Both the position numbers and the translations under genes were made by a program. The notes under the pieces are model-generated. The model was not told the DNA's origin. It did not search any database and saw nothing but the letters and a program-made list of their open reading frames with translations. From assembly GCA_017618195.1 (NCBI GenBank), contig JAFZUW010000066.1, positions 62,001 through 126,000 on the forward strand: a stretch of 64,000 bases of DNA, given 5' to 3'. Every line of letters starts with the position of its first letter. The stretch's first letter is position 1. Shown one piece after another: positions 17,470 to 24,003 of this stretch. Source of the DNA: Lachnospiraceae bacterium (GTDB lineage: Bacteria; Bacillota; Clostridia; Lachnospirales; Lachnospiraceae).

Positions 17470-18747
17470 ATGAAAAAGAAGACTTTATTCATGGTAATCA
17501 CCGCAGTCGTTTTGACGATAGCGGCAGGAGCCGGATTCCTGTTCTTCAAATCAAGGCCGCCGAAGGCACCGAAGGGAACGGGAAGCTTTCTCGCAAAGCA
17601 GTATTATATTGAAAACGGGAAGAAGATACTGGTGTCGGTGACAAGGGTGTATTTTGATGAGCGGGGCAACATGATTTATGCAAATGACCGTATACCCGGC
17701 GGGGAGAATCTCGTTTACCGCTTCGAGTATGATGATCTTAACCGGATCACCGTGCAGAAAGAGATGAAGAAAACACTGTTCGGGGAGGTACTTGTTGAAG
17801 CCGTTTACAAAAAGTATGACGGAGATTCGGAGAGGGTGTCGGAATCGAAAACCGTTACCAGAGACAGGAGTACCGTGTGGACATATCAATATGATGAAGA
17901 GGGACGTTGCGTTAATTCCAAGTGCGGTACCGATTACAGTGAGGAGTCGGAATACAATGAAAAAGGCGTAGAGATTTCCAAAGTCATTCATGACAAAGAT
18001 CTCGTATTGACCGAGAAGGAATACAATGAAGAAACGCGTGAAATCTCATGTTATGAAAGTTACTCTCACGATCGGAAGGATTATTCAAACGGAAAGACCG
18101 GAAATCTGTGCGGCATCATCCGGCTCCGTGAGGACGGCAGAATTGCCGACACGACGGAATACTGGATCGCATGGGACTCGGACGGAATTCCGGCACCATA
18201 TAAAAAAATCGTTTATAATTACTTAGACGATGGGGAATTGGATCATGAAGAGAATAGTTATGACACGGAAGGGGTTTTAATTCAGCAGAGGGTCGTTGAT
18301 AAAAATGGAAGGGAGGTCATCTGCCGCGAGTACGAAAACGGCGCGGAGGTGAAATGCGTTGTAACGGAGTATGATGCGGAACGTCCCGAATATCCGAAGC
18401 AAAAGGTGGAAATAACGAAGGTTTATCGGTGCGATGAAAACGGAGAGGAAGTTCTGTTTTCCGAGAGCCATTTGTGGCGTTCCGGTACGAATTATCCTGT
18501 CCAGACGGTTATTTCCGCAGAGAAAAACCGCCTGGTAGTCCGCTGGGACAAGGCGGAAAGCGGAACGTCGGTAGACAGTGTGTTCTCCGATGACGGAACG
18601 CTTAAGGAATGGCGGACTTATGATACTGACGGAAATAAGAAGGTAAATAATTATTATGACCGGAACGGAAATTGGATTAAAGGGGAGGAATACGATTCGG
18701 ATGGGAAGATTACCTGCGAGTATGAGGTGGAGTATAAGTATTATTAG
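17470..18747 (+). CDS. Membrane-anchored or secreted YD-repeat-like protein
   Basis: The 425-aa product starts MKKKTLFMVITAVV with one hydrophobic N-terminal segment (about 5-25) that could be a signal peptide or an anchor; no lipobox cysteine was seen. The rest is a long run of beta-hairpin units of the YD/RHS type, such as YDDLNRITVQKE, YQYDEEGRCVN, YDTDGNKKVNNYYDRNGN and YDSDGKITCEYE, spaced about 20-25 residues apart. There is no RHS core-end motif or toxin tail, so it is not a full RHS toxin. It is probably an extracytoplasmic protein of unknown function. The ATG at 17470 follows AGGAGGGGG. Codon use has more A+T than the flanking housekeeping genes. Confidence 0.7.
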   Translation: MKKKTLFMVITAVVLTIAAGAGFLFFKSRPPKAPKGTGSFLAKQYYIENGKKILVSVTRVYFDERGNMIYANDRIPGGENLVYRFEYDDLNRITVQKEMKKTLFGEVLVEAVYKKYDGDSERVSESKTVTRDRSTVWTYQYDEEGRCVNSKCGTDYSEESEYNEKGVEISKVIHDKDLVLTEKEYNEETREISCYESYSHDRKDYSNGKTGNLCGIIRLREDGRIADTTEYWIAWDSDGIPAPYKKIVYNYLDDGELDHEENSYDTEGVLIQQRVVDKNGREVICREYENGAEVKCVVTEYDAERPEYPKQKVEITKVYRCDENGEEVLFSESHLWRSGTNYPVQTVISAEKNRLVVRWDKAESGTSVDSVFSDDGTLKEWRTYDTDGNKKVNNYYDRNGNWIKGEEYDSDGKITCEYEVEYKYY

Positions 18748-18848
18748 GTGATCCGTACTTCCGGCTGAGAAATTCCGTTTCCCTTCGCGGGAATGAAAAG
18801 TGCGGCAAATGGTTTTTTCGGCAAGTGTGAAAAAATCCATTTTCACGC

Positions 18849-18877
18849 TTGACAATTCCGGATTTTTGTTGCATAAT
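18849..18877 (+). promoter_or_regulatory. Promoter of the tRNA cluster
   Basis: TTGACA (18849-18854), 17 bases, CATAAT (18872-18877), predicted start near 18884. The -35 box overlaps the right arm of an upstream hairpin (AAGTGTGAAAA with TTTTCACGCTT, 18825-18851) that may end the preceding transcript. Confidence 0.8.
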
Positions 18878-18906
18878 AGTCGAGCATGCAAAATGTATGC
18901 TCGACT
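18878..18906. promoter_or_regulatory. Perfect palindrome over the tRNA-cluster start site
   Basis: AGTCGAGCAT and ATGCTCGACT form a perfect 10-bp inverted repeat around nine bases, followed by a T-rich stretch. Because transcription should start inside the left arm, the RNA would not carry the whole hairpin from this promoter. An operator, or a terminator for upstream read-through, are both possible. Confidence 0.6.
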
Positions 18907-18920
18907 TGTTTTTTCATGTT

Positions 18921-18994
18921 CGAGGCGTGGCTCAGTTTGGTAGAGCGCTGCGTTCGGGACGCAGAGGTCGTGGGTTCGAATCCCGTCGCCTCGA
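18921..18994 (+). tRNA. tRNA-Pro (anticodon CGG)
   Basis: A 74-nt cloverleaf: acceptor CGAGGCG/CGCCTCG, D arm GCTC/GAGC, anticodon stem CTGCG/CGCAG with loop TTCGGGA (anticodon CGG, G37), T loop TTCGAAT and discriminator A. CCA is not encoded. It is the first gene of the cluster. Confidence 0.95.
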
Positions 18995-18996
18995 CT

Positions 18997-19273
18997 CAGG
19001 TCATCCATCCGCTTCGCGGATACATGACAAGAAGGAGCACATCGCATTAGAAATCGGCTTCGCCGATGCGATGCGCGCAGGTCATCCATCTGCTCCGCAG
19101 ATACATGACAAGAAGGAGCACATCGCATCAGAAATCGGCTTCGCCGATGCGATGCGCGCAGGTCATCCATCCGCTTCGCGGATACATGACAAGAAGGAGC
19201 ACATCGCATTAGAAATCGGCTTCGCCGATGCGATGCGCGCAGGTCATCCATCCGCTTCGCGGATACATGACAA
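18997..19273 (+). repeat. 81-bp tandem repeat, three full units and a partial fourth
   Basis: Units start at 18997, 19078, 19159 and 19240 (the last stops at 19273). Each full unit has two hairpins. Hairpin A (19000-19028 in unit 1) has core arms ATCCGC/GCGGAT; hairpin B (19040-19073) has inner arms ATCGGC/GCCGAT and outer arms CATCGC/GCGATG. In unit 2 the core of hairpin A is ATCTGC/GCAGAT, a paired change that keeps the stem. The repeat fills the gap between tRNA-Pro(CGG) and tRNA-Thr and should be in the same precursor RNA. Because 81 is a multiple of three, both strands stay open and give false reading frames. Confidence 0.95.
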
Positions 19274-19275
19274 AT

Positions 19276-19348
19276 GCTGGAATAGCTCAGCCGGTAGAGC
19301 ACTTCACTCGTAATGAAGGGGTCGTCAGTTCAAATCTGATTTCCAGCT
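19276..19348 (+). tRNA. tRNA-Thr (anticodon CGT)
   Basis: A 73-nt cloverleaf: acceptor GCTGGAA/TTCCAGC, anticodon stem CTTCA/TGAAG with loop CTCGTAA (anticodon CGT), T arm GTCAG/CTGAT and discriminator T. CCA is not encoded. It starts two bases after the last partial 81-bp unit. Confidence 0.95.
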
Positions 19349-19370
19349 TTCCCGTATGGGTTAATATTTT

Positions 19371-19444
19371 CGAGGCGTGGCTCAGTTTGGTAGAGCACCA
19401 CGTTAGGGACGTGGGGGTCGCGTGTTCAAGTCACGTCGCCTCGA
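19371..19444 (+). tRNA. tRNA-Pro (anticodon AGG)
   Basis: A 74-nt cloverleaf whose first 26 bases are identical to the Pro-CGG gene of this cluster. The anticodon stem is CCACG/CGTGG with loop TTAGGGA, giving anticodon AGG with G37, T arm GCGTG/CACGT and discriminator A. A34 in a proline tRNA is uncommon in bacteria. CCA is not encoded. Confidence 0.92.
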
Positions 19445-19446
19445 TG

Positions 19447-19477
19447 AAACTGCCGTTTTATTGACGGCAGTTTTTTT
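19447..19477 (+). terminator. Terminator of the tRNA cluster
   Basis: Arms AAACTGCCGT and ACGGCAGTTT around TTTATTG, followed by more T. It ends the Pro-Thr-Pro tRNA transcript. Confidence 0.9.
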
Positions 19478-19534
19478 GTTACTTTTTTACAAAACGCCGG
19501 CGGCATTTTCTACAGCACGGCGGGTGGTTTCCGA

Positions 19535-19563
19535 TTGCGCATGCAGCCGGAAAATGCTACGAT
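19535..19563 (+). promoter_or_regulatory. Likely promoter of the DUF5688 gene
   Basis: TTGCGC (19535-19540), 17 bases, TACGAT (19558-19563) with an extended -10 TGC. It leaves a leader of about 175 bases before the ATG at 19747. That leader contains two perfect small hairpins: CGGGG/CCCCG at 19597-19611 and GTCCGG/CCGGAC at 19617-19631. Confidence 0.5.
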
Positions 19564-19746
19564 GATTGTGTCGGTTGACAAGCTCTTTTATCTGATCGGG
19601 GATCATCCCCGTCTGTGTCCGGTAACCGGACGTCTGTCGTTTCTGCTCCGTTCACGCAGGAATCGGAATCATAAGATTCGGCATTTTCAGCAATTAGAAG
19701 AAGGACGGTCTGTTTTGCAGGCGGTCTTTAAAACGGAGGTATACTT

Positions 19747-20748
19747 ATGGAATCATTATGCCCGAATTCAGGGGAGAACTATGTCGTTTTGGATTTTACG
19801 AATTTCTGCGAAGAGTTGAAGCGCAGGGTGGAAGAGCAGGTTGAAGGCTGCGAGGCGGAGCTTCGGAGCATTGTCAAGAATAACGGAACGGAGTTCCGAA
19901 GCATCACGATCCGAAAAGCGGGAGAAACGGTGCTTCCGACCATTTATCTGGAAGCGTTCTACCGTGAATACAAGCGCGGGATGCCGCTCGGAAAGGTCGT
20001 TGAGGAACTGGTTGAAGTATATGAGAAGAACCGCAATCCGTGGCCGGAGGGGCTGGATTTTTCATTTGGGGGAATACGGGACAAGATCGGTTTCCGCGTC
20101 GTGAATTACGAGAAGAACCGGAAAATGCTGGAAACCATGCCGTATCTGAAATTGGATGAGTGGGCGGTCTGCTTTGAGTGTGTCGTCTCGAGGGAAGGCG
20201 GAAACGTCGGTGCGGTCCGTGTTGACGAACGCATGCAGAAGGAGTGGAACATTTCAACGGAACAGCTGACAGGTCTTGCCGTAAAGAACACGTTTCGTCT
20301 GATACCGTCAAAGGTGGAGCCGATCGAGGACGTGCTTGCGGGGCTGCTGCTTTCGGAGGTAAGCGGGCAGTGTGAAGACGGAGAAGACAGCGAAGAGAAG
20401 GCCCGGGAGCTGGTGGATACGGTGCTTGATCAGAAGAACCGGAAGGGGCTCCCGATGTATGTGCTTTCAAACATCCTGAATCACTACGGCGCAACCTCTA
20501 TCCTGAACATCCCGTTTATGGATAAGGTGCGGGAGAAGCTGAAAGAGGATTTCTATATCCTTCCGTCAAGCGTTCACGAACTGATCCTTATCCCTGTTTC
20601 GGAAGCACCGTGCGAGGAGAAGCTTTTAAACATGGTCCGGGAAGTCAACATGAAGGAAGTGCCCGAGGAGGATTTTCTTGCGGACGGCGTGTACCGCTAC
20701 GGTACGCTCCGGTCAAAGATGACCGCCTTGATGGGACTTTGCGGATAA
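19747..20748 (+). CDS. DUF5688 family protein
   Basis: The 333-aa soluble protein has the layout of the DUF5688 family, common in Lachnospiraceae and of unknown function: a start such as FTNFCEELKRRVEE, the block IVKNNGTEFRSITIRKAG followed by PTIYLEAFYREYKRG, a middle GIRDKIGFRVVNYEKN, and EWAVCFECVVSREGG. No enzyme motif, signal peptide or membrane helix is visible. GGAGG lies 7 bases before the ATG. It stands alone between the tRNA cluster and the opposed tRNA-Arg gene. Members often occur in several copies per genome; only one is in this window. Confidence 0.75.
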   Translation: MESLCPNSGENYVVLDFTNFCEELKRRVEEQVEGCEAELRSIVKNNGTEFRSITIRKAGETVLPTIYLEAFYREYKRGMPLGKVVEELVEVYEKNRNPWPEGLDFSFGGIRDKIGFRVVNYEKNRKMLETMPYLKLDEWAVCFECVVSREGGNVGAVRVDERMQKEWNISTEQLTGLAVKNTFRLIPSKVEPIEDVLAGLLLSEVSGQCEDGEDSEEKARELVDTVLDQKNRKGLPMYVLSNILNHYGATSILNIPFMDKVREKLKEDFYILPSSVHELILIPVSEAPCEEKLLNMVREVNMKEVPEEDFLADGVYRYGTLRSKMTALMGLCG

Positions 20749-20781
20749 AAGAAAAACCGGCGTATGTCTGACATACGCCGG
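20747..20781 (-). terminator. Terminator of tRNA-Arg (minus strand)
   Basis: A perfect 11-bp stem, CCGGCGTATGT with ACATACGCCGG around three bases (20757-20781), followed on the minus strand by TTTTTCTTTT. It lies just past the DUF5688 stop and may also affect that convergent transcript. Confidence 0.9.
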
Positions 20782-20809
20782 ATTACCGGGACCTCGCGGT
20801 CCTCTGCCG

Positions 20810-20883
20810 TGCACCTGAAGGGATTCGAACCCCCGACCATCAGCTTCGGAAGCTGCTACTCTATCCAGCTGAGCTACAAGTGC
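20810..20883 (-). tRNA. tRNA-Arg (anticodon CCG)
   Basis: On the minus strand a 74-nt cloverleaf: acceptor GCACTTG/CAGGTGC, D arm GCTC/GAGT, anticodon stem GCAGC/GCTGA (one mismatch at the base) with loop TTCCGAA (anticodon CCG), T loop TTCGAAT, discriminator A. CCA is not encoded. Confidence 0.94.
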
Positions 20884-20896
20884 AGAAGCGAACTTT

Positions 20897-20925
20897 ATTA
20901 TACAATGATAAGTCCGGAAATGCAA
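20897..20925 (-). promoter_or_regulatory. Promoter of tRNA-Arg
   Basis: On the minus strand TTGCAT (20920-20925), 17 bases, TATAAT (20897-20902), ending 14 bases before the mature tRNA 5' end. Confidence 0.8.
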
Positions 20926-21034
20926 GAGCAAAAGCTCGGAATGTTAAAGCAGGGAAGCGGGAGCGTTATCGCCGGAAAGCCCGCACCGGGAAAGCGGAGC
21001 GGTTCGGGATGCGGAGCCGGAAGAGTCTTCAATC

Positions 21035-21063
21035 TTGTCCGCACGTCCGGTTCATGATATAAT
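21035..21063 (+). promoter_or_regulatory. Promoter of the Nudix gene
   Basis: TTGTCC (21035-21040), 17 bases, TATAAT (21058-21063) with extended -10 TGA. The transcript would start near 21070, before a small CCGGT/ACCGG hairpin. Confidence 0.7.
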
Positions 21064-21103
21064 TCCGGTATATCAGAACCGGAAGCGGTACGGAGGAAGG
21101 ATC

Positions 21104-21595
21104 ATGGAAAAAACACCCGAACTCACAACCTTATGTTATCTCGAGAAGGACGGACAGTATCTGATGCTGTACCGCGTAAAGAAAGAGGCCGACATCAACC
21201 GGGATAAGTACATCGGAGTCGGCGGGCATTTTCTGTACGGAGAGAGCCCCGATGAGTGCCTGTGCCGCGAAGTGTGTGAAGAGACCGGATTAACCCTTAC
21301 GTCGTATCGGGCACGCGGCATCGTGACATTTGTCTACGGAGAGGACGTCGTAGAATACATGCATCTTTATACGGCCGACGGATGGACGGGAGAGATGCGT
21401 GAGTGCGACGAGGGCGAGCTTAAGTGGATTCCGAAGGAACGCGTCTGTGAACTGCCGGTTTGGGAGGGAGATAAGGTGTTCTTCAAACTGCTGAACGAAG
21501 ACGAGCCCTTTTTCTCCCTGAAACTCGTTTATACGAAGGATGACCGGCTTACGGAAGTAATGCTGAACGGACGAAGCGTTCCGGTTACCATTTGA
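21104..21595 (+). CDS. Nudix hydrolase (MutT/8-oxo-dGTPase-like)
   Basis: Nudix enzymes hydrolyse nucleoside diphosphates linked to another group. The 163-aa protein is a single domain with a full Nudix box, GHFLYGESPDECLC followed by REVCEETGL (about 41-63), matching GX5EX7REUXEEXGU. The ending PVWEGDKVFFKLLNEDEPFFSLKLVY is typical of Firmicute 8-oxo-dGTP diphosphatase-like proteins, but the substrate is not certain. The ATG at 21104 follows GGAGGAAGG; a GTG upstream would start inside the promoter. Its last 11 bases overlap the end of the convergent minus-strand gene. Confidence 0.88.
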   Translation: MEKTPELTTLCYLEKDGQYLMLYRVKKEADINRDKYIGVGGHFLYGESPDECLCREVCEETGLTLTSYRARGIVTFVYGEDVVEYMHLYTADGWTGEMRECDEGELKWIPKERVCELPVWEGDKVFFKLLNEDEPFFSLKLVYTKDDRLTEVMLNGRSVPVTI

Positions 21596-22616
21596 GATCG
21601 GAACCTTTTAATACAAGGACGCCGTCCCCGCGGTCAACATAGTAGACAATGCAGCTTGCGGAAGAATCGCCGCGGTTCAGAAGCGTTTTCTGAACGGTTT
21701 TATACCGGCCGTCTGCGTCTGCCGCCGACGTTTCGACAACCAGGAAGGCAGCATCGGGACTTACGGCGTATTCGTCCGGGATCGTGTCCGGGGTATAGAC
21801 GTTCTTCTTTATGAGATTCATGTTTCCGTCATACTGCGCCGCAATGATTTCGGCAGTCGGATTCATACGCTTTACGTTGATCTTGACCGATCCGCCCTGA
21901 GACGTTTCGGAAGAGCGGTAATCCCCCGAAGAATTACTGAAGAATTGGCTTTCGGTCCGGGATTCGTCCATCGCGTAAGATGTTGTGTCGGAGTATTCGG
22001 AAAGCGCCATGGCTTGCCCCGGAAGGGCGTAAACGGCCCCGTCCGAATCCTGATAAACCGGGTTGAAGTAGAGAATGCAGTTATCGGGTGAGCCGCCCTC
22101 CTTCATGAAATGGACATCGGTAAGGGCAAGCGTTCCTTCCAGGTGTATGGACAGCGTGTCGTCGTTATCCGAATGGCAGTGAACCAGATCCGCCCGGACA
22201 GTGTCGGTATAAGTCATGTACGAGTAAGAATAACCTTTCTCCTCGTCATAAATCTGAGGCAGAAAGAACGGAATTCCGTCCACGCCTTCAAATACGTATT
22301 TCCGTCCGTCATATCCGGATTCGTAACCGGAAACGTCCTTGTCGGTCAGCGTCGCAAATACCCGCTCATCGATGCGGTCGCTTAAGGATTCCTTCTCGCT
22401 GCCGGTCTTTTCACGGACATAGTCCGCGATTTTCTCGCTGTAGTCATAGTCATGGAGCGGCCGGAACGTGATCAGCACGCCGATCAGACGCGACTCGGGC
22501 TCGGGCTGTTTCGCCCAGCTTTCCGGCGGCAGCCTCAGGATGCCGATCGCGCCGAGCAGGAAAGCAATTAAAAAGATTCCGGGCACAATAATCAATAGTT
22601 TTTTCTCAGTCTTCAT
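21585..22616 (-). CDS. Single-pass membrane protein of unknown function
   Basis: I do not recognise this 343-aa protein. It has one N-terminal hydrophobic segment (about 6-28) after MKTEKK, so most of it should lie outside the membrane. The outer part is rich in acidic, Tyr and Ser residues and appears to be all-beta. It is the last gene of a minus-strand operon whose first two genes encode a DUF2975-like membrane protein and a small HTH regulator; its start overlaps the HTH stop by 11 bases, with GGAGGAG as ribosome site, so translation is probably coupled. That position suggests it works with the DUF2975-like protein, but no function can be named. Confidence 0.7.
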   Translation of the reverse strand: MKTEKKLLIIVPGIFLIAFLLGAIGILRLPPESWAKQPEPESRLIGVLITFRPLHDYDYSEKIADYVREKTGSEKESLSDRIDERVFATLTDKDVSGYESGYDGRKYVFEGVDGIPFFLPQIYDEEKGYSYSYMTYTDTVRADLVHCHSDNDDTLSIHLEGTLALTDVHFMKEGGSPDNCILYFNPVYQDSDGAVYALPGQAMALSEYSDTTSYAMDESRTESQFFSNSSGDYRSSETSQGGSVKINVKRMNPTAEIIAAQYDGNMNLIKKNVYTPDTIPDEYAVSPDAAFLVVETSAADADGRYKTVQKTLLNRGDSSASCIVYYVDRGDGVLVLKGSDLKW

Positions 22617-22833
22617 TTTTCTCCTCCGGATTTCCGTCAAATTTCAGGATGTCCCCCACATCACACTGCAAATAGAAACAGATCTTATTAATGGTCTCAA
22701 ACCGGATACCTTTGGCCTTTCCGCTCCGAAGAATGGACATGTTGGCTTCGGTGATTCCGATTTTCGCGCAAAGCTCCTTGGAAGTCATTCCGCGGGCTTT
22801 CAGCACGTCTTCCAAATGTACCAATATCGCCAT
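22606..22833 (-). CDS. Small XRE/Cro-type transcriptional regulator (YozG-like)
   Basis: This 75-aa protein is almost only a helix-turn-helix domain: LEDVLKARGMTSKELCAKIG, then ITEANMSILRSGKAKGIRFETI and INKICFYLQCDVGDIL. It matches the short HTH_26/YozG-type regulators that sit beside DUF2975 (YoaS) membrane proteins in Firmicutes. The likely role is repression of its own operon, whose promoter carries an 8-bp inverted repeat. It is 13 bases downstream of the DUF2975-like gene and overlaps the next gene by 11 bases. Confidence 0.88.
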   Translation of the reverse strand: MAILVHLEDVLKARGMTSKELCAKIGITEANMSILRSGKAKGIRFETINKICFYLQCDVGDILKFDGNPEEKNED

Positions 22834-22846
22834 CGCCGACCTCCGA

Positions 22847-23824
22847 TCAGATAAACAGGTTATTGTCGTCCTGCAGCTTACGGTTCTCTTTCACGAGGTG
22901 CAGGATCAGCAGAATCGTTACGGCAAATACAAGGCTGTCAACGGGAAGCTGGAAATGGAATTCCGCGTTGACCGGATAGGTATGCGTGTAGTAGCGGCGC
23001 AGGTATACCATGATGTAAAGCGTCAGATTCGAGAGCGCCGTTTCGGCCGCGGTCAGTCCGAGCGACAGACGGCACAGACGGCTGATCCGTGCGGAAGAAT
23101 GGGACAGCTCGTCCTCTTCCGCCTCCGGAGATAACGCAAGAAAATCGATCACGCTGAAGAATACCGCGACAACGAGCAGATACGGAAGCGGATGGATCAG
23201 CGTAAGGATCGCCGTTACCTTGTTCTCTGCGCTTTGGGCAGCAAAATGCTGCAGCGCATCGGTCTTCCCGAGAAGCGTCATGAAAAAGTGTCCGGTATAG
23301 ATAATGCAGCATACGGTGAGAAGAATGCGCAGATACCGGCGCAGCTGCTCTTTGTTTCCGTTACGGATCTTGCGGACGATGAAGAAAACGAGGAAGAGGA
23401 ACACGATTCCCCAGATCGTCATGGAGCCGAAGAACATTTCGGTGTTCAAAGGAAAGAGAAGGCCGCCCCACCAGAACGCGGTGTCCTCAACGGTCGGATC
23501 CATACACGGCATGCAGCGCAGAATGAAAAGGAGTGCTCCGGAAAGAAACAGAAGCGTGACGCATTCCGGAATGACTTCCTTTTCGCGTTTGTAAAAAAGG
23601 ATGAAAACCGACGGAAGCAGCGAGACGGTAATCCAGGCCGCAACGGCAAGACCCTGCCCGATCACTCCTTTGGATAACAGAAAGCAGAACAGTATCCTGA
23701 GAGGCGCAATCGGAAATGCCATAACATTGCCGGGCAGTTTCGGATAAGCCCTGCACAGACAGTAAAATGCGATGAGAATCACCGCTTCGACCAGTAAAAC
23801 AAGGATCAGTCTTTTTTTCTTCAT
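22847..23824 (-). CDS. DUF2975-like polytopic membrane protein
   Basis: The 325-aa protein has about eight hydrophobic helices spread over its length. Its ending, VTILLILHLVKENRKLQDDNNLFI, resembles the last helix and ...LQEENDLTI tail of DUF2975 (YoaS-like) proteins, and the HTH partner gene downstream is the usual neighbour of that family. DUF2975 proteins are normally about 160-200 aa, so this one is nearly twice as long and may carry an extra membrane domain. Its function is unknown. I start it at the ATG at 23824 after GGGGGGAG; a GTG 15 bases upstream is less likely. Confidence 0.62.
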   Translation of the reverse strand: MKKKRLILVLLVEAVILIAFYCLCRAYPKLPGNVMAFPIAPLRILFCFLLSKGVIGQGLAVAAWITVSLLPSVFILFYKREKEVIPECVTLLFLSGALLFILRCMPCMDPTVEDTAFWWGGLLFPLNTEMFFGSMTIWGIVFLFLVFFIVRKIRNGNKEQLRRYLRILLTVCCIIYTGHFFMTLLGKTDALQHFAAQSAENKVTAILTLIHPLPYLLVVAVFFSVIDFLALSPEAEEDELSHSSARISRLCRLSLGLTAAETALSNLTLYIMVYLRRYYTHTYPVNAEFHFQLPVDSLVFAVTILLILHLVKENRKLQDDNNLFI

Positions 23825-23858
23825 AAATACTCCCCCCACACGGTGAAATTATTGTTTT

Positions 23859-23895
23859 ACGATAATCAGCATAGCACAAAATTATCGTTTGTCAA
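23859..23895 (-). promoter_or_regulatory. Promoter and operator of the DUF2975/HTH operon
   Basis: On the minus strand TTGACA (23890-23895), 16 bases, TATGCT (23868-23873). A perfect inverted repeat ACGATAAT/ATTATCGT (23881-23888 and 23859-23866, 14 bases between) brackets the -10 box. It is the obvious candidate site for the HTH regulator encoded by the operon. Confidence 0.72.
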
Positions 23896-23942
23896 TAATT
23901 TTTTTGTTTTTTCTGAAAAATCCGTGTTCTGACGGCGCTTGC

Positions 23943-23971
23943 TTGCGGCAGGGGGCGGAATGTGGTATAAT
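23943..23971 (+). promoter_or_regulatory. Promoter of the cyclophilin gene
   Basis: TTGCGG (23943-23948), 17 bases, TATAAT (23966-23971) with an extended -10 TGG, 32 bases before the ATG at 24004. Confidence 0.75.
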
Positions 23972-24003
23972 ATGATTGAAATTATGTGGTTAAGGAAGAC
24001 GGC

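Noticed and set aside
16395-17549. 384-codon antisense frame in htpG
   Set aside because: It overlaps htpG and the htpG terminator and has no recognisable domain.
17470-18747. RHS toxin of a polymorphic toxin system
   Set aside because: There is no RHS core-end motif, no toxin tail and no immunity gene.
18878-18906. Attenuator hairpin for the tRNA cluster
   Set aside because: The expected start (about 18884) lies inside the left arm, so RNA from this promoter would not contain the full stem.
18997-19273. CRISPR array
   Set aside because: The whole 81-bp unit repeats, with no unique spacers and no cas genes; the units are near-identical along their full length.
18277-19302. Long minus-strand reading frame with repeated CHVSAKRMDDL units
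   Set aside because: It is produced by the 81-bp repeat (a multiple of three) and runs antisense through a tRNA and the YD-repeat-like gene. No ribosome site supports it.
18849-19313. Plus-strand frame with 27-residue repeats
   Set aside because: It starts in the promoter and crosses tRNA-Pro and tRNA-Thr; it is open only because of the repeat period.
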